Source of the DNA: Brevibacterium pigmentatum
Lineage (GTDB): Bacteria; Actinomycetota; Actinomycetes; Actinomycetales; Brevibacteriaceae
Length of the DNA stretch: 64,000 nt
NCBI RefSeq assembly: GCF_011617465.1
Contig: NZ_CP050153.1
Span: forward strand, 930,001-994,000
Reading direction: 5' to 3'
The notes under the pieces were generated by a model. That model made no database searches. It saw only the letters and a list, made by a program, of their open reading frames with translations, and was not told the DNA's origin. Positions 1 to 11,165 of the stretch are shown here, in pieces. Position numbers and translations under genes: made by a program. Numbering within the stretch: position 1 is the stretch's first letter; every line of letters begins with the position of its first letter.

Positions 1-111
1 CCACCAGGCGGCGGTGCGGTCGTGCGTGTAGGCGGTGCGCATGACGTCGTTCCACGTCAGCAGCGCAGACTCGTCGTCGGCGGCGATGCGAGTGATCTGG
101 ATCTCAGGCAT
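1..111 (-). CDS. N-terminal fragment, possibly a GNAT acetyltransferase (runs off left edge)
   Basis: An open frame starts with ATG at 111 on the minus strand and is still open at base 1. It gives 37 residues beginning MPEIQITRIAADDESAL. The pattern of a short beta strand followed by an acidic DDE-type turn and a W-x-D-V helix resembles the N-termini of actinobacterial GNAT-family acetyltransferases. That is an inference from a short piece, because no acetyl-CoA motif lies inside the window. The coding assignment is favoured by high GC at third positions and a clean ATG. Confidence 0.45.
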   Translation of the reverse strand, partial: MPEIQITRIAADDESALLTWNDVMRTAYTHDRTAAWW

Positions 112-164
112 AGTGAGAGTCGATCACGGCAGGTGCCGGTTTTCAAGGACGCCGGTGCCCGGTT

Positions 165-416
165 TCAGGACTGACGGGGTCCGTCGGGGTCGTCGGTGCC
201 GCTGGGACTATCGGGTCCGACCCGGCCCTCCGCGGGTCCGCGGTCGGGCGGATCGGTGGAGTCCGCCTCGGCGTGGGGATCGTGTTTGGGCAGGCGGGAG
301 CCGATATGCGAACCGGGAGTGTTCATCACCCGGTACACGAGGAAGGCGCCGATGCTGAAGACGACGATGATGCACAGAGTGAGGAAGATGACTGCGCCGA
401 GTCCGGGCTGCATCAT
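165..416 (-). CDS. Small single-pass membrane protein, unknown function
   Basis: The product is 83 residues. One hydrophobic segment at about residues 7-28 (GAVIFLTLCIIVVFSIGAFL) is followed by a polar, Pro/Asp-rich tail that is probably disordered. Its ATG overlaps the TGA of the DUF1707 gene upstream (ATGA at 413-416), so the two are probably translated together. Topology and coupling suggest a membrane accessory of the DUF1707 protein. I do not recognise a named family and assign no function. Confidence 0.65.
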   Translation of the reverse strand: MMQPGLGAVIFLTLCIIVVFSIGAFLVYRVMNTPGSHIGSRLPKHDPHAEADSTDPPDRGPAEGRVGPDSPSGTDDPDGPRQS

Positions 417-1075
417 ATCGCCATTCGACGGCGGTCGAAGTAGTTCGCGAACCGGGCCTTGAACGACCCCATGCCGATCGATCCGCCCACGCGCACGAGG
501 GGGCGGCGGCCGGTCGGCACCGCATCGACCACGGATTTCACGCTGCCCCAGGTCTTCGACAGCTGATCGACGTTGACGGCCCAGTCATCCGGGATGACGA
601 TGACGACCGCGCCCATTCCGGCGACGATCTCGACTTCGATGACTTCGAGATCGGTCTCGACCTCGAGGAAGTTCAGTTCGATGTTCGACATCGAGGGTTC
701 GCAGCGAATATAGGGCGGGACCGACCACCTGGCGCGGCGGACCTCGGATTCCCAGCCGGCCTTGATGACGAGCGGATCGAATCGATCATGGCCCTGGACC
801 GCCATCGCACGGCCGGTAGTGGGCGCAATCGCCGAGGCGGGGCGGAAACGATCGGAGGGCAGTTCGGTGGTGAGGTCGGAGAGGACCTCGTCGAGGTCGA
901 TGGGGAACTTCGCGGACTGGACCGTCTCCATCCGCTCGTCGAGCTCATCGACGGTGATCCGACCGTCGCCGGCGGCCTCGCGGAGCAGCTCGATCGCCTC
1001 ATCGCGTTCCTTGTGGCCGATGCGGAAGGTCTTCGCGGGGTCGTTCTCGTCGGGGGAGGGGGTGGCTGAGCTCAT
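413..1075 (-). CDS. DUF1707 domain protein
   Basis: The product is 220 residues from the ATG at 1075; an in-frame TTG at 1111 is less likely. Residues about 14-70 carry the DUF1707 signature: RIGHKERDEAIELLREAAGD, then GRITVDELDERMETVQSAK and a Asp/Glu-rich helix. This short helical domain is very common at the N-termini of actinobacterial membrane or cell-envelope proteins. The C-terminal half has a beta-rich, LiaF-like pattern (LEVIEVEIVAGMGAVVIVIPDDWAV...) ending in a Gly-rich and basic segment. There is no transmembrane helix, and the next gene supplies a membrane segment. Function is unknown; a role in envelope-stress sensing is only an analogy to LiaF-like folds. Confidence 0.8.
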   Translation of the reverse strand: MSSATPSPDENDPAKTFRIGHKERDEAIELLREAAGDGRITVDELDERMETVQSAKFPIDLDEVLSDLTTELPSDRFRPASAIAPTTGRAMAVQGHDRFDPLVIKAGWESEVRRARWSVPPYIRCEPSMSNIELNFLEVETDLEVIEVEIVAGMGAVVIVIPDDWAVNVDQLSKTWGSVKSVVDAVPTGRRPLVRVGGSIGMGSFKARFANYFDRRRMAI

Positions 1076-1167
1076 GATCTCTATCGTGCCTGATCGGGAA
1101 GTCAGCGACAACGGCGGGACTCCGGGGGCCGTGTCTCGTGTCAGTCGTTGGCATTAGGCTAGGGGAC

Positions 1168-4100
1168 GTGTCCACCGCACTGTACAGAAGATACCGCCCA
1201 GAGACCTTCGACGAGGTCATCGGTCAAGAGCATGTGACCGATCCGCTGAAGGCCGCCATCGAACGTGGCCGCATCAACCATGCCTACCTGTTCTCGGGCC
1301 CGCGCGGGTGTGGAAAGACCACCTCGGCGCGGATCCTGGCTCGGTGCCTCAACTGTGAGCAGGGGCCGACTCCGGTGCCGTGCGGGGAGTGCCCGAGCTG
1401 TCGGGATCTGGCCAACGGCGGACCCGGTTCGCTCGATGTCGTCGAGATCGACGCGGCCAGCCACAACGGCGTCGACGACGCCCGTGACCTGCGTGAGCGC
1501 GCCGTCTATGCGCCCGCGCGCGATCGGTACAAGGTGTTCATCCTCGATGAGGCGCACATGGTCACCTCGCAGGGCTTCAACGCTCTGCTCAAGATCGTCG
1601 AAGAGCCGCCGCCGCACATCAAATTCGTCTTCGCCACGACCGAGCCCGAGAAGGTCATCGGCACGATCCGGTCGCGGACCCACCACTACCCGTTCCGCCT
1701 GGTGCCGCCGGAGGCCCTGGGCAACTATCTCGACGAGCTGTGCACGCGTGAAGGCGTGCAGGTGGCCAAGGGTGTGCTGCCGCTGGTCGTCCGGGCCGGT
1801 GGGGGCTCGGTGCGTGACACGCTGTCGGTCCTCGACCAGCTCATCGCCGGTTCCGGACCCGATGGGGTCGACTACGGGCGGGCCATTGCGCTGCTCGGAT
1901 ACACTCCGGATTCGCTGCTTTCCGACATCGTCGATGCGTTCTCCGCCGGTGATGGTGCCGGGGTGTACCGCGCGGTGGAGCGGGTCATCGAATCCGGTCA
2001 GGATCCGAGGCGCTTCGTCGAAGATCTGCTGGAGCGCTTCCGGGATCTCATCGTCATCAATGCCGCACCCGAGGCGGCCCATGCCTTCCTGCCCGAAGTG
2101 CCGCCGGACCGTCTGGAGAGACTGACTCTGCAGGCCAACGGCTTCGGACAGGGCGAGCTCTCCCGTGCCGCGGACCTGCTGAATGTGGGCCTGACGGAGA
2201 TGTCGGGTGCTACCTCGCCGAGGCTGCAGCTCGAGCTCATCTGTGCTCGCATTCTGCTGCCCGGCTCCGGTCGCAGCCGGGATGCCGTGCTCAGCCGCGT
2301 CGAACGGATGGAACGCCGTATCGGCATGTCGGCCACCGGTGTGGCCGCGAACGTGCCAGCGCCGGCGCAGGCCCCGGGGCAGGAGGCTGTGCAGGCGCAG
2401 GGGGCAGTGGCCGGTGGGACCGGTCAGGGGCAGGTGCCTGCTGCCGATCAGGGACAGGCGACCGGTCGGCCGACTTCCGGTGGGTCTACTGCCGGTGGGA
2501 CAGGTCGTGGTGCCGGAGCACCTGGTGCGAACGTGCCAGCCGGACAGTCTCAGAGCGCCGCGCACGACGACTTCGACGACATCGCGGCCATGGCCGCGGC
2601 CGCCGAGTCGATGCTCAACGAACCTCCGGCTCAGTCGGGTCAGTCGGAGCGGCAGAGCCGGCAGGAACGACAGGGACAGCCGGACCGGCAGGAACAGTCG
2701 ACCCGATTCGATCAACAGGCTCAGCGAGTTCAGCAGGAGCCGCCGTCGCCGCAAGAGCCGCAGGTTCAGCCTGCACCGGCGGACAACGGACCACAGTCTG
2801 CCGAAGACGTTCCGGCCGTAGCTGAGCGCTCGTCGACGCAGGGTCAGCAGCCGTCGCCAGATTCGCCGTCCGAGTCCCCGTCCTCGGCGGGGCGTGCGCC
2901 GAACACCGAGCCGCAGCCTGAGCGGAACAACGAGCAGCGTCAGGATCCTGCCAGTGCCCCATCCTCCGGCTCCGCGCCGGTGCCTGCGCCGGACTCTGCG
3001 CCGGCGAATCAGCCTCAGCGTCCGGCGACCGAGCAGTCTCAGAGCCAGTCCGCTCCGGCGCCTGCACCTGCGGCACCGACGGGACTAGGGGATGACTCGC
3101 AGTCGGAGCAGGCCGCGGCACCGGAAGCCACCTCGGTGGCGGGATCCGGTGACATCGGCGGGGAGATCGAAGCCATCCGCCGGGCCTGGCCGAGCATTCT
3201 CGCCTCGGTGGAGGAGCGCAGCCGTCTGACTCGCGCGATCATCGCGGCCAATGCGATTCCGCAGTCATTCTCCGACGGGGTCGTCTACCTCGGCTTCAAC
3301 AATGCCGGTTCCGTGCAGGGATTCCAGCAGCGCGACCATGCGGCCAAACTCGCTGCGGCGATCAACGACGTCCTCGGTATTCAGGCTCGTATCGACGTCG
3401 GCGATGTCGGTCGGATCGGCGGAGGAAGCGCCAGCGGCGGCAGCCAGGGCAAAGGATCCTCGGCTCCGCCCATGAACGACTCCGGCGGCAATCACGGACC
3501 GGCACCGAGCCAGCGCCGCCCCAGCCCGCAGGAAGTCGCCGCGGTCGTCGGAACCCGTGAAGTCGACAAGCCGCAGGTCGACCACGAGAAGTTCTGGGAG
3601 CCCAGCGGACCGACACAGGGTCCCTGGTCCTCCGACGACGAGGAGGGAGAACAGCCGGGTCCACCGACTGAACCCACGACACCTGATAACTCCTTCGGCA
3701 CTGCCGAACTGGCCGACGAACCATCTGCCGATGCTGAGCAGTCCGGCACTGATGGCGTGAGCGCGAGTTCACCGCACGATGACGCAGGCCCTGCAGCCGA
3801 GTCGGCTCCCGAAACCGAAACTGAGCCTGTGGCCGAGAGCGCCCGAGTTGCTGAGAATGCGCCCGCTTCCTCGGTCGCCCCGGACGTCGTCGTTCCCGAT
3901 CTCTCCGACGATGACTTCTTCGGCCCGCCGGCCGACACCGCATCCGAACCGGCTGGCGACGGATCAGTTGGCTCCGGACCAGCCGGCGACTACGCTCGAT
4001 CTGGTCCCGACCACCATGCGGGAACAGCGTCTGCGGGGTCGTCCGGCTTCGCCGACGATTCGCCGATGGAGTACGTCGAACCGCGGTGGGAAGAGCCGAA

Positions 4101-4644
4101 CTGGAACGACGGTCCCTCACCGATCGACCCCTCACCGGTCGACTCTGCATCGACGGGCACCGCCTCGGCCGACGTCGACGAGACGAGCGCAGGCAGCGGT
4201 GCGGTCGACGTCGGAGCTGTCGTCGTGCCACCGCCCGACGACGATCTCGACTACCCCGACCTCGCAGAGAGCCCCAGCGACTTCGGGGGAGGAGCCTTCG
4301 AACAGCCGGCACCAGCCGTGCAGTCTCCGCCACCGGCCTCGACCCACGGGGGAGAGAAGCCGTTCAAATCGCGCTTCGCCGCACTGGCCGAGAAGCACGG
4401 TGTCACCACCACTCCGCCTGTCGGATCCGGATACGGATCCGCGCCACGGGCCAACCCTGCGGGCGGATCTGGTCCGGGAGCCGCCTCGGCGCCGGGATCG
4501 AACGCCAACCCACAGCGGTCGGGATCGGTCGAGGACGAGTATGATCCGGAAACGGACCTCGACGTCTCCGAAGCGCCGCAGATGGGCGTCGACGTGATCG
4601 CACGGGTCCTCGGCGGCGAAATCATTGACGAAAGAGAAGTATGA
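1168..4644 (+). CDS. dnaX: DNA polymerase III subunit gamma/tau
   Basis: This is the clamp-loader ATPase that loads the beta sliding clamp and ties together the replicative polymerases. I chose the GTG at 1168 because the family begins with (M)[13 protein letters not shown]; an upstream in-frame GTG at 1138 adds ten unrelated residues. Visible features are the Walker [10 protein letters not shown] at about 44-52, the zinc cysteines around residues 60-78 (CLNC...CGECPSC), Walker B FILDEAHM at about 119-126, and the sensor SRTHH. The AAA+ and collar domains end near residue 370. The remaining ~780 residues are mostly Gln/Pro/Ser/Ala/Asp-rich, with one folded island at about 660-750 ([20 protein letters not shown]). 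At 1158 residues it is much longer than E. coli tau (643). Its TGA overlaps the recR start. Confidence 0.97.
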   Translation: MSTALYRRYRPETFDEVIGQEHVTDPLKAAIERGRINHAYLFSGPRGCGKTTSARILARCLNCEQGPTPVPCGECPSCRDLANGGPGSLDVVEIDAASHNGVDDARDLRERAVYAPARDRYKVFILDEAHMVTSQGFNALLKIVEEPPPHIKFVFATTEPEKVIGTIRSRTHHYPFRLVPPEALGNYLDELCTREGVQVAKGVLPLVVRAGGGSVRDTLSVLDQLIAGSGPDGVDYGRAIALLGYTPDSLLSDIVDAFSAGDGAGVYRAVERVIESGQDPRRFVEDLLERFRDLIVINAAPEAAHAFLPEVPPDRLERLTLQANGFGQGELSRAADLLNVGLTEMSGATSPRLQLELICARILLPGSGRSRDAVLSRVERMERRIGMSATGVAANVPAPAQAPGQEAVQAQGAVAGGTGQGQVPAADQGQATGRPTSGGSTAGGTGRGAGAPGANVPAGQSQSAAHDDFDDIAAMAAAAESMLNEPPAQSGQSERQSRQERQGQPDRQEQSTRFDQQAQRVQQEPPSPQEPQVQPAPADNGPQSAEDVPAVAERSSTQGQQPSPDSPSESPSSAGRAPNTEPQPERNNEQRQDPASAPSSGSAPVPAPDSAPANQPQRPATEQSQSQSAPAPAPAAPTGLGDDSQSEQAAAPEATSVAGSGDIGGEIEAIRRAWPSILASVEERSRLTRAIIAANAIPQSFSDGVVYLGFNNAGSVQGFQQRDHAAKLAAAINDVLGIQARIDVGDVGRIGGGSASGGSQGKGSSAPPMNDSGGNHGPAPSQRRPSPQEVAAVVGTREVDKPQVDHEKFWEPSGPTQGPWSSDDEEGEQPGPPTEPTTPDNSFGTAELADEPSADAEQSGTDGVSASSPHDDAGPAAESAPETETEPVAESARVAENAPASSVAPDVVVPDLSDDDFFGPPADTASEPAGDGSVGSGPAGDYARSGPDHHAGTASAGSSGFADDSPMEYVEPRWEEPNWNDGPSPIDPSPVDSASTGTASADVDETSAGSGAVDVGAVVVPPPDDDLDYPDLAESPSDFGGGAFEQPAPAVQSPPPASTHGGEKPFKSRFAALAEKHGVTTTPPVGSGYGSAPRANPAGGSGPGAASAPGSNANPQRSGSVEDEYDPETDLDVSEAPQMGVDVIARVLGGEIIDEREV

Positions 4645-5246
4645 GCGCTGTATACGAAGGTGCCCTCCAGGACTTGGTCGAAGAGTTCGGCAAGCTCCCG
4701 GGCATCGGGCCGAAGTCGGCCCAGCGTCTGGCGTTCCACATCCTGCAGACGGACTCGCAGGACGTCAATGCGCTGGCGCAGGCACTCACCGACGTGAAGA
4801 AGCGAGTGCGGTTCTGCGAGATCTGCGGAAACGTCTCCGAGGAAGCCGAGTGCACAGTGTGCCAGGATCCGCGCCGCGACCGGTCGATGATCTGCGTGGT
4901 CGAAGAGCCCAAGGACGTCGTCGCGATCGAACGGACGAGGGAATACCGGGGTCTCTACCACGTCCTCGGCGGAGCCATCGACCCGATGGCCGGGGTCGGA
5001 CCCGACAACCTGCGGATCAAGGAACTCATGACTCGCCTCCAGGACGGTGAGGTCAAGGAGACCGTCATAGCCACCGACCCGAACCTCGAAGGCGAAGCCA
5101 CCGCCACCTACCTCGTCCGCCTCCTCGGATCGCTCGGCGTGACCGTGACCCGCCTCGCCTCGGGACTGCCCGTCGGCGGCGACCTCGAATACGCTGACGA
5201 GGTCACCCTCGGCCGAGCATTCTCCGGGCGCCGCGAAATCGACTGA
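4641..5246 (+). CDS. recR: Recombination mediator RecR
   Basis: The product is 201 residues, the usual family length. RecR works with RecO and RecF to load RecA at gaps. The order is a helix-hairpin-helix ([17 protein letters not shown], about 19-35), a C4 zinc finger (C59-x2-C62 and C71-x2-C74) and a Toprim domain from about residue 80 ([15 protein letters not shown], and [12 protein letters not shown]). A C-terminal Walker-B-like stretch carries the motif [20 protein letters not shown]. The start ATG overlaps the dnaX stop (ATGA at 4641-4644), the conserved dnaX-recR arrangement that implies translational coupling. Confidence 0.97.
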   Translation: MSAVYEGALQDLVEEFGKLPGIGPKSAQRLAFHILQTDSQDVNALAQALTDVKKRVRFCEICGNVSEEAECTVCQDPRRDRSMICVVEEPKDVVAIERTREYRGLYHVLGGAIDPMAGVGPDNLRIKELMTRLQDGEVKETVIATDPNLEGEATATYLVRLLGSLGVTVTRLASGLPVGGDLEYADEVTLGRAFSGRREID

Positions 5247-5340
5247 CCGCCTCGGCGAGGGCCTGGGATTTCGGCCCCTTCCGATTCCAATCGAAGTCCG
5301 CCGAGCTGTTGACAGCATATCGATAATCGTGAACCATGTT

Positions 5341-5362
5341 GTTTATCGATATATCGATAAAC
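5341..5362. promoter_or_regulatory. 22-bp perfect palindrome, probable operator
   Basis: Each half-site is GTTTATCGATA and the two halves form an unbroken 22-bp palindrome. A partial copy of the core (TATCGATAA) lies 20 bp upstream at 5319-5327, next to a TTGACA at 5309-5314 that could be a -35 box. The element is AT-rich inside GC-rich DNA and sits 72 bp before the DUF2975/HTH gene pair. An operator for the HTH protein or another dimeric repressor is the simplest reading; the regulator is not identified. Confidence 0.6.
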
Positions 5363-5434
5363 GATAAGTCATTGGATGCGGCGAAGGTCAGCGGAAAGCT
5401 CGCCTGCTTCTCGCCGAGGCGGGAAGGCGTTGTC

Positions 5435-6064
5435 ATGTCACCAACAGAGGAACAGAAGCCGGACGACGAACCTCAGAAGCGCAAGGCGTTCGGCACAGGT
5501 TACGAACTCTGGATCGGTTTGGCAGTCGGGTTCTATGTCATCTACGCCATCACTGACCTCGTTGCCCGAATAGCTCACTCCGAAGTGGCAGTGATGGTGA
5601 ACTTCTCCGACGATGAGGCTTCTTCGATTGAGGCCGGGAGCGGAACAGCATCGCTGACCGGAGTCACCGAGATCGTTGTTCCGACTGCGGACGCCTCGGC
5701 CGGAGCGGTTGTGCTCGTGACAATCGCCGAAATCGCAGTCATCCTCACAGTGCTGGCGGCCGCTGTCTCCCTTGTGCCTGTCATACGCGACATAGCGGCG
5801 GGGACGCCGTTCACTCCGCGGGCTGCCCGCGCATTCGTTGCGTTTGAGTGGGTCGTGGCGATCGGATGGATCGTCTACTTCGTCACCATGGGCCTCGGCA
5901 GCAATTGGATCTCCGCCGATATCGGCATCGCCGACGGAGTTGGGCCAGGCGTCACCGTCGTCCAGGCATTCTTCGTTCTCGGGGTCGTCGGCGGCGCTGA
6001 ACTGCTGCGGCGGTGCTTCAGATCAGGGCGCGAAGCTCAAGAAGAGCTCGAAGGGCTCGTATGA
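5435..6064 (+). CDS. DUF2975 family membrane protein
   Basis: The product is 209 residues from the ATG at 5435, which has GGGAAGG ten bases upstream; the longer in-frame extension would read through the operator. It has four predicted membrane segments, at about residues 25-46, 88-114, 130-152 and 165-186. Between the first two is a Ser/Thr/Glu-rich external loop. This is the arrangement of the DUF2975 family, whose members are typically encoded next to a small Cro/C1-type regulator, as here. The biochemical function of the family is unknown; roles as a membrane partner of the adjacent regulator are inferred from this pairing. Confidence 0.75.
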   Translation: MSPTEEQKPDDEPQKRKAFGTGYELWIGLAVGFYVIYAITDLVARIAHSEVAVMVNFSDDEASSIEAGSGTASLTGVTEIVVPTADASAGAVVLVTIAEIAVILTVLAAAVSLVPVIRDIAAGTPFTPRAARAFVAFEWVVAIGWIVYFVTMGLGSNWISADIGIADGVGPGVTVVQAFFVLGVVGGAELLRRCFRSGREAQEELEGLV

Positions 6065-6297
6065 TGGTCGAGGAATTCGACTCCTCCCGGGTTATCTGCC
6101 ACCTCGACAGTCTGCTGACTCGGCGAGACATGAGCCTGACCGAATTGTCCAAACGCGTCGGGGTCTCGCTCGCAAACCTCTCAGTGCTTAAGAACAACAG
6201 GGCGAAGGCAGTGCGCTACTCCACTCTCATTGCTCTGTGCGAGGTCCTCGACTGTCAGCCCGGTGACCTCTTCACCATGGAGCGACGGTCGGACTGA
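6061..6297 (+). CDS. Small Cro/C1-type helix-turn-helix regulator (YozG-like)
   Basis: The product is 78 residues, nearly all of it one helix-turn-helix domain. Helices 2 and 3 are LTELSKRVGVSLANLSVLKN, followed by KAVRYSTLIALCEVLDCQPGDLFT, which is diagnostic of the HTH_26/YozG-type small regulators. Its ATG overlaps the stop of the DUF2975 gene (ATGA at 6061-6064), so the two proteins are made together. It probably controls its own operon through the palindrome at 5341-5362, which is an inference from position. Confidence 0.8.
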   Translation: MMVEEFDSSRVICHLDSLLTRRDMSLTELSKRVGVSLANLSVLKNNRAKAVRYSTLIALCEVLDCQPGDLFTMERRSD

Positions 6298-6662
6298 CCG
6301 TCAAGGGCAGCGCCCGTCGGCGCGAAGCCGGCGGGCCGCCTCGGCGAGGGGCTGCTGTCTGGGGTTCACGACCCCGGAGTATAACGATTTCTGAACAGGC
6401 GCTGAACGGTACGTGGTCGACCCGGGCTCGCCCATGTGCGCGCTGATCGAGCGGGTTGCCGTCAGGTGACATCCGGCCCGGTCAGGCGGTGTCTGAATGA
6501 CGGGCGAAGGTGAACCGAAATGACCTACCTCATACAATGGTTCAGGTGCCGGGAGCCCGACACGGCTGAAATCCTGATCGATGCAGCACGAGACCTCCAT
6601 GTTTGGAACCATGGAATCGATCGCCTGGCACGGAACTTATCAGCGATAAGGAAGATACTGCA
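6298..6662. other. 365-bp intergenic region ahead of lysC
   Basis: No convincing gene is present. The first 50 bases hold a GGGC-AGC-GCCC hairpin and one copy of the CGCCTCGGCG decamer (6337-6346), possibly acting as a weak terminator for the HTH gene. The right half holds the likely lysC promoter. No lysine riboswitch features were recognised; the start of lysC has AAGGAAG eight to nine bases upstream of GTG. Confidence 0.5.
6510..6538 (+). promoter_or_regulatory. Candidate promoter for lysC-asd
   Basis: A good -10 hexamer TACAAT lies at 6533-6538. A weak -35 (GTGAAC, 6510-6515) lies at the standard 17-bp spacing. Transcription would start near 6545 and give a leader of about 118 bases before the lysC GTG. 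The assignment is from hexamer match only. Confidence 0.4.
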
Positions 6663-9037
<2,375 letters not shown>

Positions 9038-9059
9038 GCAACGACAGCTCGATGACCAA

Positions 9060-9087
9060 CCGCCCGGAAGCACAGGCTTCCGGGCGG
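9060..9087 (+). terminator. Rho-independent-type terminator of lysC-asd
   Basis: A 12-bp perfect stem (CCGCCCGGAAGC / GCTTCCGGGCGG) with an ACAG loop is followed by the pyrimidine-rich TTCGTCTTC. It begins 23 bases after the asd stop codon. Confidence 0.85.
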
Positions 9088-9135
9088 TTCGTCTTCTCCG
9101 GCAATACATGTCGGGACATATAAAAGCGTTGCTAT

Positions 9136-9151
9136 ATATAAATATTTATAT
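9136..9151. promoter_or_regulatory. AT-only palindrome upstream of the metal importer, candidate operator/promoter
   Basis: A 16-bp perfect palindrome made only of A and T (half-site ATATAAAT) is the most AT-rich spot in the neighbourhood and lies about 70 bp before znuA. It could contain the -10 element and be covered by a metal-responsive repressor of the Zur or DtxR type. The sequence does not match the DtxR/IdeR box I know, and the regulator is unassigned. Confidence 0.4.
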
Positions 9152-9222
9152 TAGTGGCGAGCCTCTGATCTGAGTATCGTCGACGATGTTGCTTGAACCT
9201 CGACGCCTTGGAAAGGCTCCTC

Positions 9223-10293
9223 ATGACCTCGTCGCGCATACTTCTCACCTCCGCTGCCATCGCCTCCTCGGCGACGTTGGTCCTCAGCGGCTGTGGTGGA
9301 CAGGCCTCCGAAGCCGACACGGGGGCACTGCGCGTCGTGACCTCGACCAACGTCTACGCCGATATCGTCTCCGAGGTAGCCGGCGACTTCGCCGATGTCA
9401 GCCCGATCATCGACGACCCGAACCAGGATCCGCACTCCTATGAGGCGACCACTCAGGATCGCCTCAAACTGTCGAAGGCCGACCTCGTGGTTCAGAACGG
9501 CGGAGGCTACGACGCATTCATGACCGGGATGCTCGACGCCTCCGGTGCCGAAGTCGACATCATCGATACCGTCTCGATCTCCGGTCTGCCCGGATCCGAA
9601 GGCCTCGGCAACGAACCCCACGACCATGATCACGGTGACGGCCATGACGACGAGGAAGCTCACGGCGGCGGGCACACTCTCGAAGACGAGGAAGGCCATG
9701 ATCATGAGCACGCGGATGAGGGCCACGAGGAAGAGGGTCACGAAGGCCACGATCACGGATCATTCAACGAACACCTGTGGTATTCGGTCCCGACGATGAC
9801 GAAGCTCGTCGACGAGGCGGCGACCCACCTCGGCGAGGCCTTGCCCGAACATCAGGGTGAGTTCGAATCGAACGCGAAGGACTACAAGGCACAGCTGTCC
9901 GCGCTGCAGGACGATATCGATGCGGTGAAGAAGGAGCATGGCGGAGAGAAGGTCGCCGCGACCGAGCCGATTCCGCTGTGGCTGTTCGACGATATGGGGC
10001 TGGAGAACGTCACGTCGATGGAGTTCCTCGCCGCCGTCGAAGAGGGCAATGATGTGCCGCCGCTGGTGCTCAAGGCCGCGGAGAAGCAGATCTCCGATGG
10101 CGATGCCGTGCTGCTTGGATACAATACTCAAGCGGCAGGTTCGCAGGCAGAGGCCCTGAAGTCCACCGCGGAGGACTCCGACGTCCCGGTCGTCGACCTC
10201 GCCGAGACCATGCCTTCGGGAACGCACTACGCCGACTGGATGGGCGGCTACATCACTGATATCTCAACCGCACTCAAAGGACACAAGCACTGA
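9223..10293 (+). CDS. znuA: Zinc-type ABC importer substrate-binding lipoprotein
   Basis: It captures a metal ion, most likely zinc, outside the membrane and delivers it to the importer encoded next. The product is 356 residues from the ATG at 9223 (SD GGAAAGG). A signal peptide ends in a lipobox LVLSGC (Cys about residue 24). The mature protein begins with the cluster A-1 family pattern LRVVTSTNVYADIVSEVAGDFADV and PNQDPHSYE. Between residues about 138 and 180 is a long His/Asp/Glu-rich loop, the hallmark of zinc-specific ZnuA proteins. Later motifs include TEPIPLWLFDDMGL. Manganese specificity cannot be excluded, but the His loop argues for zinc. Confidence 0.9.
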   Translation: MTSSRILLTSAAIASSATLVLSGCGGQASEADTGALRVVTSTNVYADIVSEVAGDFADVSPIIDDPNQDPHSYEATTQDRLKLSKADLVVQNGGGYDAFMTGMLDASGAEVDIIDTVSISGLPGSEGLGNEPHDHDHGDGHDDEEAHGGGHTLEDEEGHDHEHADEGHEEEGHEGHDHGSFNEHLWYSVPTMTKLVDEAATHLGEALPEHQGEFESNAKDYKAQLSALQDDIDAVKKEHGGEKVAATEPIPLWLFDDMGLENVTSMEFLAAVEEGNDVPPLVLKAAEKQISDGDAVLLGYNTQAAGSQAEALKSTAEDSDVPVVDLAETMPSGTHYADWMGGYITDISTALKGHKH

Positions 10294-10295
10294 CT

Positions 10296-11165
10296 ATGGC
10301 CAAGGAATCCGACGCTTCCGCACCGGCAGCAGTACGGGAGCCGGTGATTCGACTGCGCGATGCCGAACTGCGGTTCGGCCCGCGCGTGCTCTGGCACGAT
10401 CTCGACCTCGACGTCGCGCCGGGGGAGTTCCTCGCCGTGCTCGGCCCCAACGGCACCGGCAAGACCTCGCTGCTCAAGGTTCTGCTGGGACAGAACTCGC
10501 TGTCGGCCGGCACCGCTGAAGTCGGCGGTCGGCAGGTGCATAAGGGCAACCCCGACATCGGCTACATTCCGCAGCAGCGCGGAATCGACCCGCACACGCC
10601 GATGCGCGGCCGCGATCTGGTGCGTATGGGCATCGACGGGCACCGCTGGGGGATGGGTCTGCTGTCCCGAGGGCGGAAGAAGAAGGTCGAAGACCTCTTG
10701 GCCTCCGTCGGCGCCACCGACTATGCCGATGCCCCCGCCGGCACGGTCTCCGGCGGTGAGCTGCAGAGGCTGCGTGTGGCTCAGTCCTTGGCCAACGATC
10801 CCACTGTGCTGCTCTGCGACGAGCCGCTGCTGTCTCTGGACCTGCACCATCAGCAGGTGGTGGCTGCGCTGCTGCACGAGCAGCGGGTCAAGCGCGATGC
10901 CGCCGTCGTCTTCGTCACTCACGAGATCAACCCGATCCTGCCGTATGTCGACCGGGTCCTCTATATTGTCGGCGGTCACTTCCTCATCGGCACCCCCGCC
11001 GAGGTGATGACCTCCGAATCGCTGTCCCGCCTCTACGGCTCCCCGGTCGAAGTGGTCCGCGTCGGCGGTCGCCTCGTCGTCGTCGGCGGGGAGGAGGAGT
11101 GCGTCGATCACCACAACCTGCCCGATGACTCCTTCGACCTCGACGGGACGGTGGTGAGCCGATGA
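10296..11165 (+). CDS. znuC: Metal ABC importer ATP-binding protein
   Basis: The product is 289 residues and energises the importer. Walker A is GPNGTGKTS at about 50-58, the Q-loop follows at IPQQRG, the ABC signature is VSGGELQRLRVAQSL, and Walker B is VLLCDEPLLSLD with the H-loop THEIN. It starts two bases after the znuA stop and its own stop overlaps the permease start, so the three genes form one operon. The C-terminal ~60 residues after the ATPase core are Val/Gly-rich and then acidic, longer than in E. coli ZnuC (251 residues). Confidence 0.9.
   Translation: MAKESDASAPAAVREPVIRLRDAELRFGPRVLWHDLDLDVAPGEFLAVLGPNGTGKTSLLKVLLGQNSLSAGTAEVGGRQVHKGNPDIGYIPQQRGIDPHTPMRGRDLVRMGIDGHRWGMGLLSRGRKKKVEDLLASVGATDYADAPAGTVSGGELQRLRVAQSLANDPTVLLCDEPLLSLDLHHQQVVAALLHEQRVKRDAAVVFVTHEINPILPYVDRVLYIVGGHFLIGTPAEVMTSESLSRLYGSPVEVVRVGGRLVVVGGEEECVDHHNLPDDSFDLDGTVVSR

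Noticed and set aside
1..1167. SRP RNA (ffs) upstream of dnaX
   Set aside because: It is often near dnaX in actinobacteria, but the conserved SRP loop motif is not present in the window's left end.
1159..2754. 531-codon antisense open frame across dnaX
   Set aside because: It is the mirror of a GC-rich coding frame in dnaX. It has no SD and no family-like motifs.
6298..6662. Lysine riboswitch ahead of lysC
   Set aside because: None of the conserved L-box helices or loop motifs could be identified; ordinary promoter and SD suffice.
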